Origin: Anaerolineales bacterium UBA832
Lineage (GTDB): Bacteria; Chloroflexota; Anaerolineae; Anaerolineales; UBA11657
Reading direction: 5' to 3'
Assembly: GCA_002296125.1 (NCBI GenBank)
Contig: DBHI01000105.1
Location: 1,392 to 31,792, forward strand
Length of the DNA stretch: 30,401 bases
Below the pieces are notes generated by a model, which was given only the letters and a program-made list of their open reading frames with translations, did not search any database and was not told the origin of the DNA. This document shows positions 22,913-30,401 of this stretch, one piece after another. The position numbers and the translations under genes are program-made. Positions within the stretch are counted from its first letter, which is position 1. Each line of letters opens with the position of its first letter.

Positions 22913-23347
22913 TTATTGAATGTGAGCAGTTATTCCACGAAGACCTATGAGATAAGACGTAGGACCGAATCCAGAGACACTACCTAGGCATGCTGGTGCA
23001 ATTACAGATTCTCTACGGAATGTTTCACGGTTGTGGATATTGGAAATATGAATTTCAACTACTGGTATTTCAATAGAAGCAATTGCATCCATTAAAGCTA
23101 TGGAAGTATGTGTAAAAGCTCCAGGATTAAATAATATTCCATTAGCCCAATTACGTGCATTATGTATCTCTTCAATAAGAGTTTCTTCACTATTAGATTG
23201 TTTAATCTCTATAGTAACTTTAAGTTTTTGAGCTAATTCTCGTATTTGGGTATCAATATCATCTAATGTTTCAGTCCCATATATTTCAGGTTCGCGTGTT
23301 CCTAGTAGATTCAAATTAGGACCATGTAATACTAGAATATTTGTCAT
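22913..23347 (-). CDS. aroQ: 3-dehydroquinate dehydratase, type II
   Basis: Removes water from 3-dehydroquinate (third shikimate step); type II enzymes are small dodecameric flavodoxin-like proteins. I take the ATG at 23347, giving 144 aa and the normal opening MTNILVLHGPNLNLLGTREPEIYG, with SD AAGGA 8 nt upstream. The frame stays open to a TTG at 23386 overlapping aroKB, but those 13 extra residues are not family-like. The catalytic tyrosine is in the EIYG segment and the histidine in PVVEIHISNIHNRE; NPGAFTHTSIALMDA is the substrate-binding block. It is the last gene of the aro operon, 35 nt after aroKB. Confidence 0.96.
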   Translation of the reverse strand: MTNILVLHGPNLNLLGTREPEIYGTETLDDIDTQIRELAQKLKVTIEIKQSNSEETLIEEIHNARNWANGILFNPGAFTHTSIALMDAIASIEIPVVEIHISNIHNRETFRRESVIAPACLGSVSGFGPTSYLIGLRGITAHIQ

Positions 23348-23382
23348 AATCTTCATCCTTGTATAATTTGTTACAAAATTTG

Positions 23383-24933
23383 TCAATCAGTTATTTGTTT
23401 GATAACTGTATTTATTATTTTTTCTTCTACCTGTATACCATATTTTACTTCACCAATATTAGTTGGCAAAGTAAATAACAGTTTTCCATATTGTTTCTTT
23501 TTGTCAGATTCCATAAGTGTTCTAATCATCTTTGGTGAGATATTATTGCATTTAATAGGTAGATTGAATGCTAATAGTTTGTTTTTAATGGTTTGAGACA
23601 GGGGATTTTTAGCTAGTCCAACTTTTTCCGATATTAAAGATTCAGCATATAAGCCTATTGCTATAGCATCTCCATGTCCTATTTCATAATTGCTAGCTGC
23701 TTCTATTCCATGCCCAACAGTATGACCAAGATTAAGTTTTGCTCTTACATTACGTTCAAATGGATCTTGTTCAATAATATCAATCTTTACCTCTAATGCA
23801 TCTTGTATGAATTTTCTGGATAAAGGGAGGAGTTCAGGGTTTAGTTTGTTAAAGAGTTCTTCGTTGGCTATAATACCGTGTTTAATAATTTCACTCAATC
23901 CTGATTTGTACTTATTAAGTGGCAAAGTTTCTAAGGCTATTGGATCGGAAATAACCAATTTGGGCGGATGGAAGGCTCCAACCATGTTCTTACCTTGCTG
24001 AAGGTCTATTCCTACTTTTCCTCCTATGCTTGCATCAACCATTGCTAGTAGGGTAGTTGGAATATTGACCCAGTCAATTCCTCGCATATAAGTTGCAGCG
24101 GCAAATCCAACTATATCACCTATCACTCCACCGCCCAATGCTATAACAATACTAGTACGATCCAGATTATTTTCTAGGAATTTATCATAAAGATAATTAA
24201 CAGTATTAAGAGTTTTGTTTTCTTCACCAGTTGGTATAGATACAATTGGGATAGACAATATTTTGCTCAACTCATTTCCCCATAAGGGTTTTACTGTAGT
24301 GTCAGTAACGATAATATTTGGCGTACGGATATTATAAAACTGTAGAATAGTTTTTAAGTCGGTAATATTGGAGTTGCCTAAAACTATAGGATAATCTTTA
24401 TTATTAGTATTGATTCTGTGATTCCACGGCATTATCTCTTCTACAATCTTAACAGCAAGTTCTTGTGGACTCAGATGATCTGTGCTAATTTGTGTTGCAA
24501 AAGAATCATAATGTTTTTTGCGTATCTGGAGCAAATTATCTATGGAATTGTTGTTATTTGAGTCTTTGTCAATTAAAGGTCTATTAGAATCAGTATTTTT
24601 CGTAAGACGAGATTTTAGATTTGCATTTGATGCAGTTAAGCAAATAATTTTGCCATAATTTTGTATTATTGATCTATTTGTTTCTTTAAGTAAAGTACCT
24701 CCACCTAACGATACGACTTGATTATTGTTTTTTACAATTGATTCCAACACCTTGGTTTCTAGATTTCTAAATTCTTTTTCACCTTTGTGTATAAAAATTT
24801 CATTAATTGTTTGTCCAGTGTTTTGTACTATTTCTTGATCTGTATCAACAAAACTATATCCTAGAATGGCAGCGCATATTTTTCCAAGTGTAGTTTTTCC
24901 ACTGCCGGGTGGGCCGGTAAATATGAGATTCAT
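23383..24933 (-). CDS. aroKB: Bifunctional shikimate kinase / 3-dehydroquinate synthase fusion
   Basis: One 516-aa protein carries two shikimate enzymes. Residues 1 to about 165 are shikimate kinase: Walker A GPPGSGKTT at 7-15, DTD at 30-32, R56 in EFRNLETKVL, GGGT at 77-80, lid NRPL at 117-120. Residues from about 180 to the end are 3-dehydroquinate synthase: NAD-binding GGGVIGDIVGFAAATYMRG at 267-285, KNMVGAFHPP at 315-324, and metal ligands E348 (GLSEIIKHG), H404 (NLGHTVGHGIE) and H420 (GHGDA). All catalytic residues I can recognise are intact in both halves. The two steps are not consecutive (steps 5 and 2), so channelling between them is unlikely. It starts 22 nt after aroC. Confidence 0.95.
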   Translation of the reverse strand: MNLIFTGPPGSGKTTLGKICAAILGYSFVDTDQEIVQNTGQTINEIFIHKGEKEFRNLETKVLESIVKNNNQVVSLGGGTLLKETNRSIIQNYGKIICLTASNANLKSRLTKNTDSNRPLIDKDSNNNNSIDNLLQIRKKHYDSFATQISTDHLSPQELAVKIVEEIMPWNHRINTNNKDYPIVLGNSNITDLKTILQFYNIRTPNIIVTDTTVKPLWGNELSKILSIPIVSIPTGEENKTLNTVNYLYDKFLENNLDRTSIVIALGGGVIGDIVGFAAATYMRGIDWVNIPTTLLAMVDASIGGKVGIDLQQGKNMVGAFHPPKLVISDPIALETLPLNKYKSGLSEIIKHGIIANEELFNKLNPELLPLSRKFIQDALEVKIDIIEQDPFERNVRAKLNLGHTVGHGIEAASNYEIGHGDAIAIGLYAESLISEKVGLAKNPLSQTIKNKLLAFNLPIKCNNISPKMIRTLMESDKKKQYGKLLFTLPTNIGEVKYGIQVEEKIINTVIKQITD

Positions 24934-24955
24934 GATGATAAAATAAATTTAGATA

Positions 24956-26122
24956 TTATTCCCAGAAAATAGTTGGTTTATTCTCCATTGTCAGGTCTTG
25001 TAATGATGCTTTTTTAAGATTTTTATATCTAGGCATCATTTCATTCAATGAGTCACCACCAATTTTCTTTAATAGTTCATTAGCCAAGATAAGTGCTACC
25101 ATTGATTCTCCAACAACTGCTGCTCTAGGAACTGCACAAAAATCCGATCTTTCATATGTAGTAGGACTAGGTTTTCCAGTTGCTAGATCTACTGTTTGAA
25201 GTGGATTTAGAGTAGTGCTGATTGGTTTCATAGCTGCTCGGATTACTATTGGTTGACCAGTTGTAACTCCACCTTCTGTTCCTCCAGCACGGTTGGTTTT
25301 TCGGGTAATATTGTCTCCTTCAAGAATAATTTCATCGTGCACATCTGTGCCTTTCTTGCGAGCATTTTCAAATGCAGGACCTATTTCTACACCCTTAATG
25401 GCATGGATGCTTAGTATTGCCTGTGCTAATGTTGCTTCAATTCTACGGTCCCAATGCGCGTATGATCCTAAGCCTGGTGGTATGCCAGTTGCTATTACTT
25501 CAAAAATTCCGCCAAGAGTGTCTTTTTGTTGCATTATGTCTTTTATATATGTACACATTTTATCAGATGCAATTTTGTCTGGACATCTAACTTTTGATTG
25601 TTCTGACAATACAATTCTGTCCTCAATGGTCATATTGCTTAGGTTTGCTTGAACTTCTCCTATTTCTGTTACATAGCTACCTATTGTTATTCCAAATTCA
25701 ACAAGCAATTTCCTGCAGATAGCTGCAGCAGCAACTCGTGCTGTAGTTTCACGTGCTGATGCTCTTTCCAAACTGTATCTAAGGTCGTCATATCCATATT
25801 TAATTGCTCCTGTTAAGTCAGCATGTCCTGGTCTAGGTGTAGTAAGTGATGGAACTGACTTGTTTTTCCATTTTTCATGGTCTAAATTTTGAATTTGCAG
25901 GCTAATTGGAGATCCAATAGTGACATTGTTCATCACTCCACTAAGTATTCTAACTCTGTCTTTCTCAATTTTCATTCTGCCACCACTGCCAAATCCTGTT
26001 TGGCGGCGTATCAAATCATTGTCAATATCTGGAGTTGTCAAGGGCAATCCTGCTGGTATACCTTCAACTATTGCTGTTACAGCTGGTCCATGTGATTCAC
26101 CTGCGGTTAATAACCTAATCAT
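24956..26122 (-). CDS. aroC: Chorismate synthase
   Basis: Last shikimate step: anti-1,4 elimination of phosphate from EPSP to chorismate, needing reduced FMN. It is full length (388 aa). Signatures are LLTAGESHGPAV at the start, RRQTGFGSGGRMKIEKD (about 39-55), RPGHADLTGAIKYG, LERASARETTARVAAAA, and the C-terminal ERSDFCAVPRAAVVGES. The ATG overlaps the end of aroE by 8 nt, so it probably depends on coupling. Confidence 0.97.
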   Translation of the reverse strand: MIRLLTAGESHGPAVTAIVEGIPAGLPLTTPDIDNDLIRRQTGFGSGGRMKIEKDRVRILSGVMNNVTIGSPISLQIQNLDHEKWKNKSVPSLTTPRPGHADLTGAIKYGYDDLRYSLERASARETTARVAAAAICRKLLVEFGITIGSYVTEIGEVQANLSNMTIEDRIVLSEQSKVRCPDKIASDKMCTYIKDIMQQKDTLGGIFEVIATGIPPGLGSYAHWDRRIEATLAQAILSIHAIKGVEIGPAFENARKKGTDVHDEIILEGDNITRKTNRAGGTEGGVTTGQPIVIRAAMKPISTTLNPLQTVDLATGKPSPTTYERSDFCAVPRAAVVGESMVALILANELLKKIGGDSLNEMMPRYKNLKKASLQDLTMENKPTIFWE

Positions 26123-26960
26123 ATAATTTCCTCTCTGCTGCTTTCAGCATAGTATTGATAGATGGTTTTTGTCCAGTCCATAATTCAAACGAGATTGCTC
26201 CTTGTTGTACTAGCATCCCTAGCCCTGTTTTTGATGCTAATCCATGATGTTTTGCTTGTTTAGTAAACATTGTCTCGAGAGGATTATAAACTAAGTCATA
26301 AATCATTATGTCATCTGGGAATGGTACACTTGGAAACCATGGTGTTGTTGTAACATTTGGTAACATGCCAAGTGGCGTGCAATTTACAGCTAGTTTACAT
26401 TTTTGGCTTGCTACTTTTAGATCTGTTGGTGTCCAATTGTAATGCATTAGTTTGCCACCAGTGCTTTTGGAAAGATCATCTTTGAGTTGCGTTGATACCA
26501 TATGATTTCTGGCTATTATCCTAACTTCAGTGTTTTTTTGGAGTAATGCGTAAGCTACAGCACGTGCAGATCCTCCATTGCCAAATATTATGGCAGGATG
26601 TCCATCTAAATCTAAGTTCATTGAATTTAGTTCTAACAAAAATCCATCCACATCGGTATTGTCTCCCTTAATTTCGTTGTCAACTTTAATTAGGGTATTC
26701 ACTGCACCTAATTTTTTAGCAGTATCGCTTAAGCTATCTAAAAAAGGTATTACAGTTTCTTTGTAAGGTATTGTTATATTTGCTCCCTCCCAGACACCCT
26801 TACGAAGGTCAGAAATTGTTTGTTCCAATTGATGTTTTTCTACTTCATGAGCTTCATAGACAAAATTAATGCCAAGCTCAGAGCACGCCGCATTATGCAT
26901 TGTCGGTGAAATGCTATGTGAAATTGGGTATCCAAATACACCTAATTTTTTCACCATCAA
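26115..26960 (-). CDS. aroE: Shikimate dehydrogenase
   Basis: Reduces 3-dehydroshikimate to shikimate with NADPH. It is full length (281 aa). Substrate-binding residues are visible: S14-H15-S16 in GYPISHSISPTMHN, catalytic K67 in NITIPYKETV, N88 in GAVNTLI, and GDNTDVDGF at 99-107 with the catalytic Asp. The nucleotide loop is GNGGSA at 127-132. The C-terminal GLGMLVQQGAISFELWTG is typical. Two adjacent ATG codons open the gene; the first overlaps aroA by 4 nt. It overlaps aroC by 8 nt downstream. Confidence 0.96.
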   Translation of the reverse strand: MMVKKLGVFGYPISHSISPTMHNAACSELGINFVYEAHEVEKHQLEQTISDLRKGVWEGANITIPYKETVIPFLDSLSDTAKKLGAVNTLIKVDNEIKGDNTDVDGFLLELNSMNLDLDGHPAIIFGNGGSARAVAYALLQKNTEVRIIARNHMVSTQLKDDLSKSTGGKLMHYNWTPTDLKVASQKCKLAVNCTPLGMLPNVTTTPWFPSVPFPDDIMIYDLVYNPLETMFTKQAKHHGLASKTGLGMLVQQGAISFELWTGQKPSINTMLKAAERKLYD

Positions 26961-28228
26961 ACTATTTGTGCTCCTAGCATATTAAATGTTTTTTGGAAGT
27001 TTGGATAAGATTCGTCAGCTATATCTGATTCAGATATAACAGTGTTTCCTTTGGCTAGCATTCCAGCAATTGCAAGTGACATCGCTATTCTATGGTCACC
27101 ATGACTACTTAGTTTTGCTCCTTTAAGTTTTTGGGGGCCTGTTAGTTTGTATCCGTCGTGATACTCCTCAAATTTAGTACCCATTTTATTCAATTCTTCT
27201 ATTAGACTTGAAATTCGATCAGATTCCTTTAAACGTAACTCTGCAGCATCTCTGACAATTGTTGTGTTTTCAGCTTGTGTAGATAATATAGTAAATATTG
27301 GAAACTCGTCAATCATTCTTGTTACTATGTTACCTTCTAGCATGATTCCTTTTAATGTACTATATCTTGCGCTGATATCTGCTATTGGTTCTCCGCCTGA
27401 TTTGGCATGATTAAAAACATCGATATCTGCACCCATTTTCTTCATTGCATCCAATATTCCAGTTCTGGTTGTGTTGATACCTATTTTACGTAATGTGATG
27501 TGACTGTTTGGAATTGTTATGGCAGCAGCTAGTAGGAATGACGCACTTGAAATGTCACCTGGAATAGTAATATTAGTAGGATTAATTTGGTTTTCATTGG
27601 GAACTAGAGTAACTTTTTTGTCATCATACTGTAAGTTGATACCAATTTCACTTAGCATACGTTCCGAATGGTCACGCGATGGTCCAGGCTGACAAATTGT
27701 AGTAGTACCTTTAGCTTGCATTGCAGCCAAAAGTAGTGATGCTTTTACCTGTGCAGAAGCTACTTCCGAATGATGAACTATTCCTCTCAATTTTCCTCCA
27801 GTAATTACTAAAGGCGCTTTATTTTGAGAAATTGTTGCGCCCATTTGGCGAAGAGGTTCAGCAATTCTTTTCATTGGTCGATGTTGTAAACTTGGAGTTC
27901 CGGTTAATTCTGCAGAGAAATTTTGAGCTGCTAGAGCACCCATTAATAATCTCATTGTAGTAGCCGAATTGCCACAATCTAATGGTTTATTTGGTTTGAT
28001 CCAATTTCCTCCTTTGACAATTAGATCACAGTTGTTTTCTATTATGTTTACCCCTAATATTCTTAGACAGTCAATCATTGATTTTGTCACACCAGCTCGT
28101 AATACATTTTTTAGAAGTGATTCTTGGGAACTCAATGATGCATGTATAATTGCACGGTGTGAGATGGATTTATCGCCCATAACTTGCAGATCACCAATAA
28201 GTTTATTAGTAGGACCTTGTATTTTCAT
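26957..28228 (-). CDS. aroA: EPSP synthase (3-phosphoshikimate 1-carboxyvinyltransferase), class II-like
   Basis: Transfers enolpyruvyl from PEP to shikimate-3-phosphate. It is full length (423 aa). Visible motifs are GDKSISHRAI (18-27), CGNSATTMRLLMG (85-97), GTPSLQHRPM, a central Asp in MIDEFPIFTILS, RDAAELRLKESDRI, and HGDHRIAMSLAIAG near the C-terminus. The PEP-site motif has A89 where E. coli has Gly96 and L94 where E. coli has Pro101; glyphosate-insensitive class II enzymes such as the CP4 type share this pattern. It overlaps tyrA and aroE by 4 nt (ATGA) on each side. The enzyme assignment is certain; the insensitivity is inference. Confidence 0.96.
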   Translation of the reverse strand: MKIQGPTNKLIGDLQVMGDKSISHRAIIHASLSSQESLLKNVLRAGVTKSMIDCLRILGVNIIENNCDLIVKGGNWIKPNKPLDCGNSATTMRLLMGALAAQNFSAELTGTPSLQHRPMKRIAEPLRQMGATISQNKAPLVITGGKLRGIVHHSEVASAQVKASLLLAAMQAKGTTTICQPGPSRDHSERMLSEIGINLQYDDKKVTLVPNENQINPTNITIPGDISSASFLLAAAITIPNSHITLRKIGINTTRTGILDAMKKMGADIDVFNHAKSGGEPIADISARYSTLKGIMLEGNIVTRMIDEFPIFTILSTQAENTTIVRDAAELRLKESDRISSLIEELNKMGTKFEEYHDGYKLTGPQKLKGAKLSSHGDHRIAMSLAIAGMLAKGNTVISESDIADESYPNFQKTFNMLGAQIV

Positions 28229-29127
28229 AATGAATTATTAGTTATTGTGTTTATGTACGTATTTCTGGTTTTTCTAATGTTGTTCAGAGTTGTTGTTAAA
28301 GATTCTGAGTCTTTATCAAGCAGAATTTCGATTTCATCTAATTCATTTCGGCATTGAGTTAAGGCATGTTTAATAGCATTTTTGTTGGTTAGCAGAATAT
28401 CCACAATCATTTTTATGTCACTTGATGCTAGTCGAGTTGTATCTTTGAAGCCGCTTGATACCATTTTCCATATTGTAGGATCAGATTTACTATAATTTGA
28501 AATGGTCGATACTAGACTACATGACAAGATGTATGGCAAATGACTTGTAAAGGCAGTGATGCAATCGTGCTGTTTAGCGTCTAATTCTATTGGTATTGAG
28601 CCAATAGATTCAACTATTTCTTTCGCTAATATTATCATTTCTTTGTTTGTATTGGATGTAGGTGTTAAGGCGAATACAGCTTTTTGAAATAATGATGCTT
28701 CTGCATTATTAATGCCAGCAGATTCTTTGCCACACATTGGGTGTCCTCCAATACCTATAAAAGGGTGAGGCAATAATTGCATTTGAGAAACAATTTGTGT
28801 TTTGGTAGATCCTATATCTAACACTAAAATTTTATCAGTAATGTTATTGATATTGGTCTCGGTTAAGTTTACTAATGTGTTAATAATTGTACGTACAGGT
28901 GTTGCGAGTATTAATATATTTGTACTTTGGATCTCACTAATCAAATTGTCTGTAATATGATCAACTATATTGTTTTCCAATGCTATTTTACAAGTTTTTT
29001 TGTTAGTTTCTATAGCCGTAATACTCGCACATTTGTTTCGCAAGGCAAGTGCTAATGAACCACCCATTAGTCCTAATCCAACAATAGTCACATTGCTTTG
29101 CATTAATTTTTGTTTTGATTGGTTCAT
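28225..29127 (-). CDS. tyrA: Prephenate dehydrogenase
   Basis: Oxidative decarboxylation of prephenate to 4-hydroxyphenylpyruvate, the tyrosine branch. Monofunctional, 300 aa, without a chorismate mutase or ACT domain. The N-terminal Rossmann motif is IVGLGLMGGSLALAL; catalytic-site blocks are GGHPMCGKESAGINNAEASL and the following FQKAVFALTPT. Arogenate dehydrogenase activity cannot be excluded from sequence alone. It lies 15 nt after aroF and overlaps aroA by 4 nt. Confidence 0.93.
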   Translation of the reverse strand: MNQSKQKLMQSNVTIVGLGLMGGSLALALRNKCASITAIETNKKTCKIALENNIVDHITDNLISEIQSTNILILATPVRTIINTLVNLTETNINNITDKILVLDIGSTKTQIVSQMQLLPHPFIGIGGHPMCGKESAGINNAEASLFQKAVFALTPTSNTNKEMIILAKEIVESIGSIPIELDAKQHDCITAFTSHLPYILSCSLVSTISNYSKSDPTIWKMVSSGFKDTTRLASSDIKMIVDILLTNKNAIKHALTQCRNELDEIEILLDKDSESLTTTLNNIRKTRNTYINTITNNSL

Positions 29128-29142
29128 GTGCTAATTTATCTT

Positions 29143-30153
29143 TTATTTTCTTCCTATTGCAGCAGCTATTGCTCTAGACTTAGTAACCAGTTCAGCGAAC
29201 CTCTTGGGTATAAGACTTTGTCCTCCATCTGACAAAGCTTCTTCAGGTTTTGGATGTACTTCAATTATCAGACCATCAGCCCCAGCAGCTATTGCTGCAA
29301 GGGCTACAGGTGTGACAAAATTCCATTTGCCAATCCCATGACTAGGATCTACTATTATAGGTAGATGAGTGAGGCTTTTTAATACAGGTACTGCATTAAT
29401 ATCCGTAGTATTTCGAGTGTATTTTTCAAATGTGCGGATACCACGTTCGCAAATTAACACATTATTATTACCCTCAGAAAGAATGTATTCTGCACTCATC
29501 AACAGTTCTTCTAACGTAGCCATCATGCCTCGTTTAAGTAATATAGGATGAGAAGTACGACCTACAGATTTAAGTAATTCATAATTTTGCATATTACGTG
29601 CGCCAATTTGTAGTACATCTGCATAATTAGTTACCAATGGTATTTGCTCTGGAGTCATTACTTCTGTAACTATTGGCAATCCAGTTTGTTCTCGAGCTTC
29701 AGCAAGAATTTTTAGTCCTTTTTCTCCCAGTCCCTGAAAGCTGTATGGAGAACTACGTGGTTTGAATGCTCCTCCTCTTAAAGCTTGTGCTCCAGCCTCT
29801 TTAACGGCATGCGCAGTTTCTAAAAGTTGTGTTCTATCTTCTACTGAACATGGACCGGCAATTATTCCGATCTGTGAATCTCCGAATTTGATTTTGTTAA
29901 CATTGACAATAGTGTCAGTTTCATAGAGGTCTCTAGATACTAGCTTGTAGGGTTGCAAGACTTTCACAGATTTTTCTACTCCTTCCATAACCTCGTACGT
30001 ACGTCTATCAATTGGTCTATCATCTCCAATTAAACCTATAATTGTACGTTCTGATCCATCCGACAAGTGAGCCTTGTATCCGTCTTTTTCAATGCGACTA
30101 ACTACGTTTTGTATTTGAGTTTGTGTTGCACCTGCGCGCATTATTATAATCAT
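29143..30153 (-). CDS. aroF: DAHP synthase, type I-beta with N-terminal regulatory domain
   Basis: Condenses PEP and erythrose-4-phosphate, the entry to the shikimate pathway. Its 336 aa carries the ferredoxin-like feedback domain at about 1-70 (MRAGATQTQIQNV, SERTIIGLIGDD) ahead of the barrel, as in Thermotoga-type enzymes inhibited by Tyr/Phe. Barrel signatures are IIAGPCSVED, LRGGAFKPRSSPYSFQGLG, VTEVMTPEQI, LQIGARNMQNYELL, LLKRGMMATLEE and VDPSHGIGK. The ATG lies 2 nt after the stop of the preceding chorismate mutase; the GGA-containing purine run is about 12 nt upstream. The regulatory domain implies allosteric control of the whole operon's flux. Confidence 0.96.
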   Translation of the reverse strand: MIIIMRAGATQTQIQNVVSRIEKDGYKAHLSDGSERTIIGLIGDDRPIDRRTYEVMEGVEKSVKVLQPYKLVSRDLYETDTIVNVNKIKFGDSQIGIIAGPCSVEDRTQLLETAHAVKEAGAQALRGGAFKPRSSPYSFQGLGEKGLKILAEAREQTGLPIVTEVMTPEQIPLVTNYADVLQIGARNMQNYELLKSVGRTSHPILLKRGMMATLEELLMSAEYILSEGNNNVLICERGIRTFEKYTRNTTDINAVPVLKSLTHLPIIVDPSHGIGKWNFVTPVALAAIAAGADGLIIEVHPKPEEALSDGGQSLIPKRFAELVTKSRAIAAAIGRK

Positions 30154-30155
30154 GA

Positions 30156-30401
30156 TTAATTTGTTCCTTTAATATATAAGTCTGGTCTCAGAGATTGAGC
30201 TTCATCTATGTATACGTGTACAATTTGTTCTGGTGATTTGACAGTATTCCAATGTATGAGTATGCGAAGACATTTCTTAAGTCCATGTGATACCTCCATT
30301 TCATGTCCACATAGTAATGCAACATTTGTCCAACCTAAATCCCGTGCTGCTAATGCAGGATATTCGGCATTGATATCAGGCGTAGTAGTAAAAATTGCTG
30401 A
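30156..30401 (-). CDS. aroH: Chorismate mutase, AroH type (C-terminal part, runs off window edge)
   Basis: Only the last 81 codons are present. They match the Bacillus subtilis AroH fold: TTPDINAEYPALAARDLGW, then CGHEMEVSHGLKKCLRIL, then PEQIVHVYIDEAQSLRPDL. The active-site residues expected in this part are all seen: Glu in GHEME, Arg in KKCLRIL, Tyr in VHVY. It converts chorismate to prephenate for TyrA and PheA. The stop is 2 nt before the aroF start, so it heads or precedes the aro operon visible here. The promoter lies outside the window. Confidence 0.93.
   Translation of the reverse strand, partial: SAIFTTTPDINAEYPALAARDLGWTNVALLCGHEMEVSHGLKKCLRILIHWNTVKSPEQIVHVYIDEAQSLRPDLYIKGTN

Noticed and set aside
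23348..23386. Extended AroQ start at TTG 23386 (4-nt overlap with aroKB)
   Set aside because: The extra 13 residues are not family-like; ATG 23347 has AAGGA 8 nt upstream and gives the standard N-terminus.
1..30401. Mobile elements, prophage, CRISPR arrays, defence or toxin-antitoxin systems
   Set aside because: Every substantial coding stretch matches a core metabolic or housekeeping family, and no direct-repeat array, transposase or integrase motif was seen.

Overview
The window is AT-rich bacterial chromosome (about one-third GC by eye) packed with core biosynthetic and housekeeping genes. I see no phage, transposon, CRISPR or rRNA sequence. The organism is a free-living, prototrophic bacterium. 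The clpC-radA-yacL-cysS-rlmB gene order, the type I-beta DAHP synthase, the cimA-containing ilv-leu operon and the frameshifted chlD-type chelatase gene suggest a Chloroflexota/Dehalococcoidia-like lineage such as an AT-rich marine SAR202-type organism. That placement is inference; no marker gene fixes it.

Layout. (1) 1-560, minus strand: a strong promoter drives tRNA-Thr(UGU), tRNA-Tyr(GUA), tRNA-Thr(GGU) and the start of tuf, and the transcript appears to begin with a GC hairpin followed by a U-run. (2) 639-8233, minus strand: clpC, radA, yacL (PIN-TRAM RNase), cysS and rlmB, a shortened form of a cluster known from Gram-positive bacteria. A terminator-like hairpin sits just before yacL. 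(3) 8454-10510, plus strand, the only plus-strand gene: a chelatase AAA+/VWA gene whose two halves lie in different frames, joined at an A_AAA_AAG slippery heptamer with a hairpin 4 nt downstream. This is most simply a programmed -1 frameshift giving a 370-aa and a 685-aa product. (4) 10519-21291, minus strand: a branched-chain amino acid operon, ilvB-ilvN-ilvC-leuA-leuC-leuD-cimA-leuB, ending in pheA. It is preceded by a consensus-like promoter, an unlisted 33-codon leader ORF dense in Leu/Ile/Val codons, and a rho-independent terminator, which together form a classical attenuator. (5) 21325-22867, minus strand: glnA with its own sigma70-type promoter. (6) 22913-30401, minus strand: a compact aromatic operon, aroH(partial)-aroF-tyrA-aroA-aroE-aroC-aroKB(fusion)-aroQ, covering all seven shikimate steps plus chorismate mutase and prephenate dehydrogenase.

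How they work together. Regions 4-6 supply branched-chain and aromatic amino acids and glutamine. Prephenate made by region 6 is used by TyrA in the same operon and by PheA at the end of region 4. CimA gives a threonine-independent route into isoleucine that can reuse LeuCD and LeuB. ilvD and the aminotransferases are not in the window. The most interesting signals are the chelatase frameshift site, the ilv attenuator and leader peptide, and the structured leaders before the tRNA-tuf operon and yacL.
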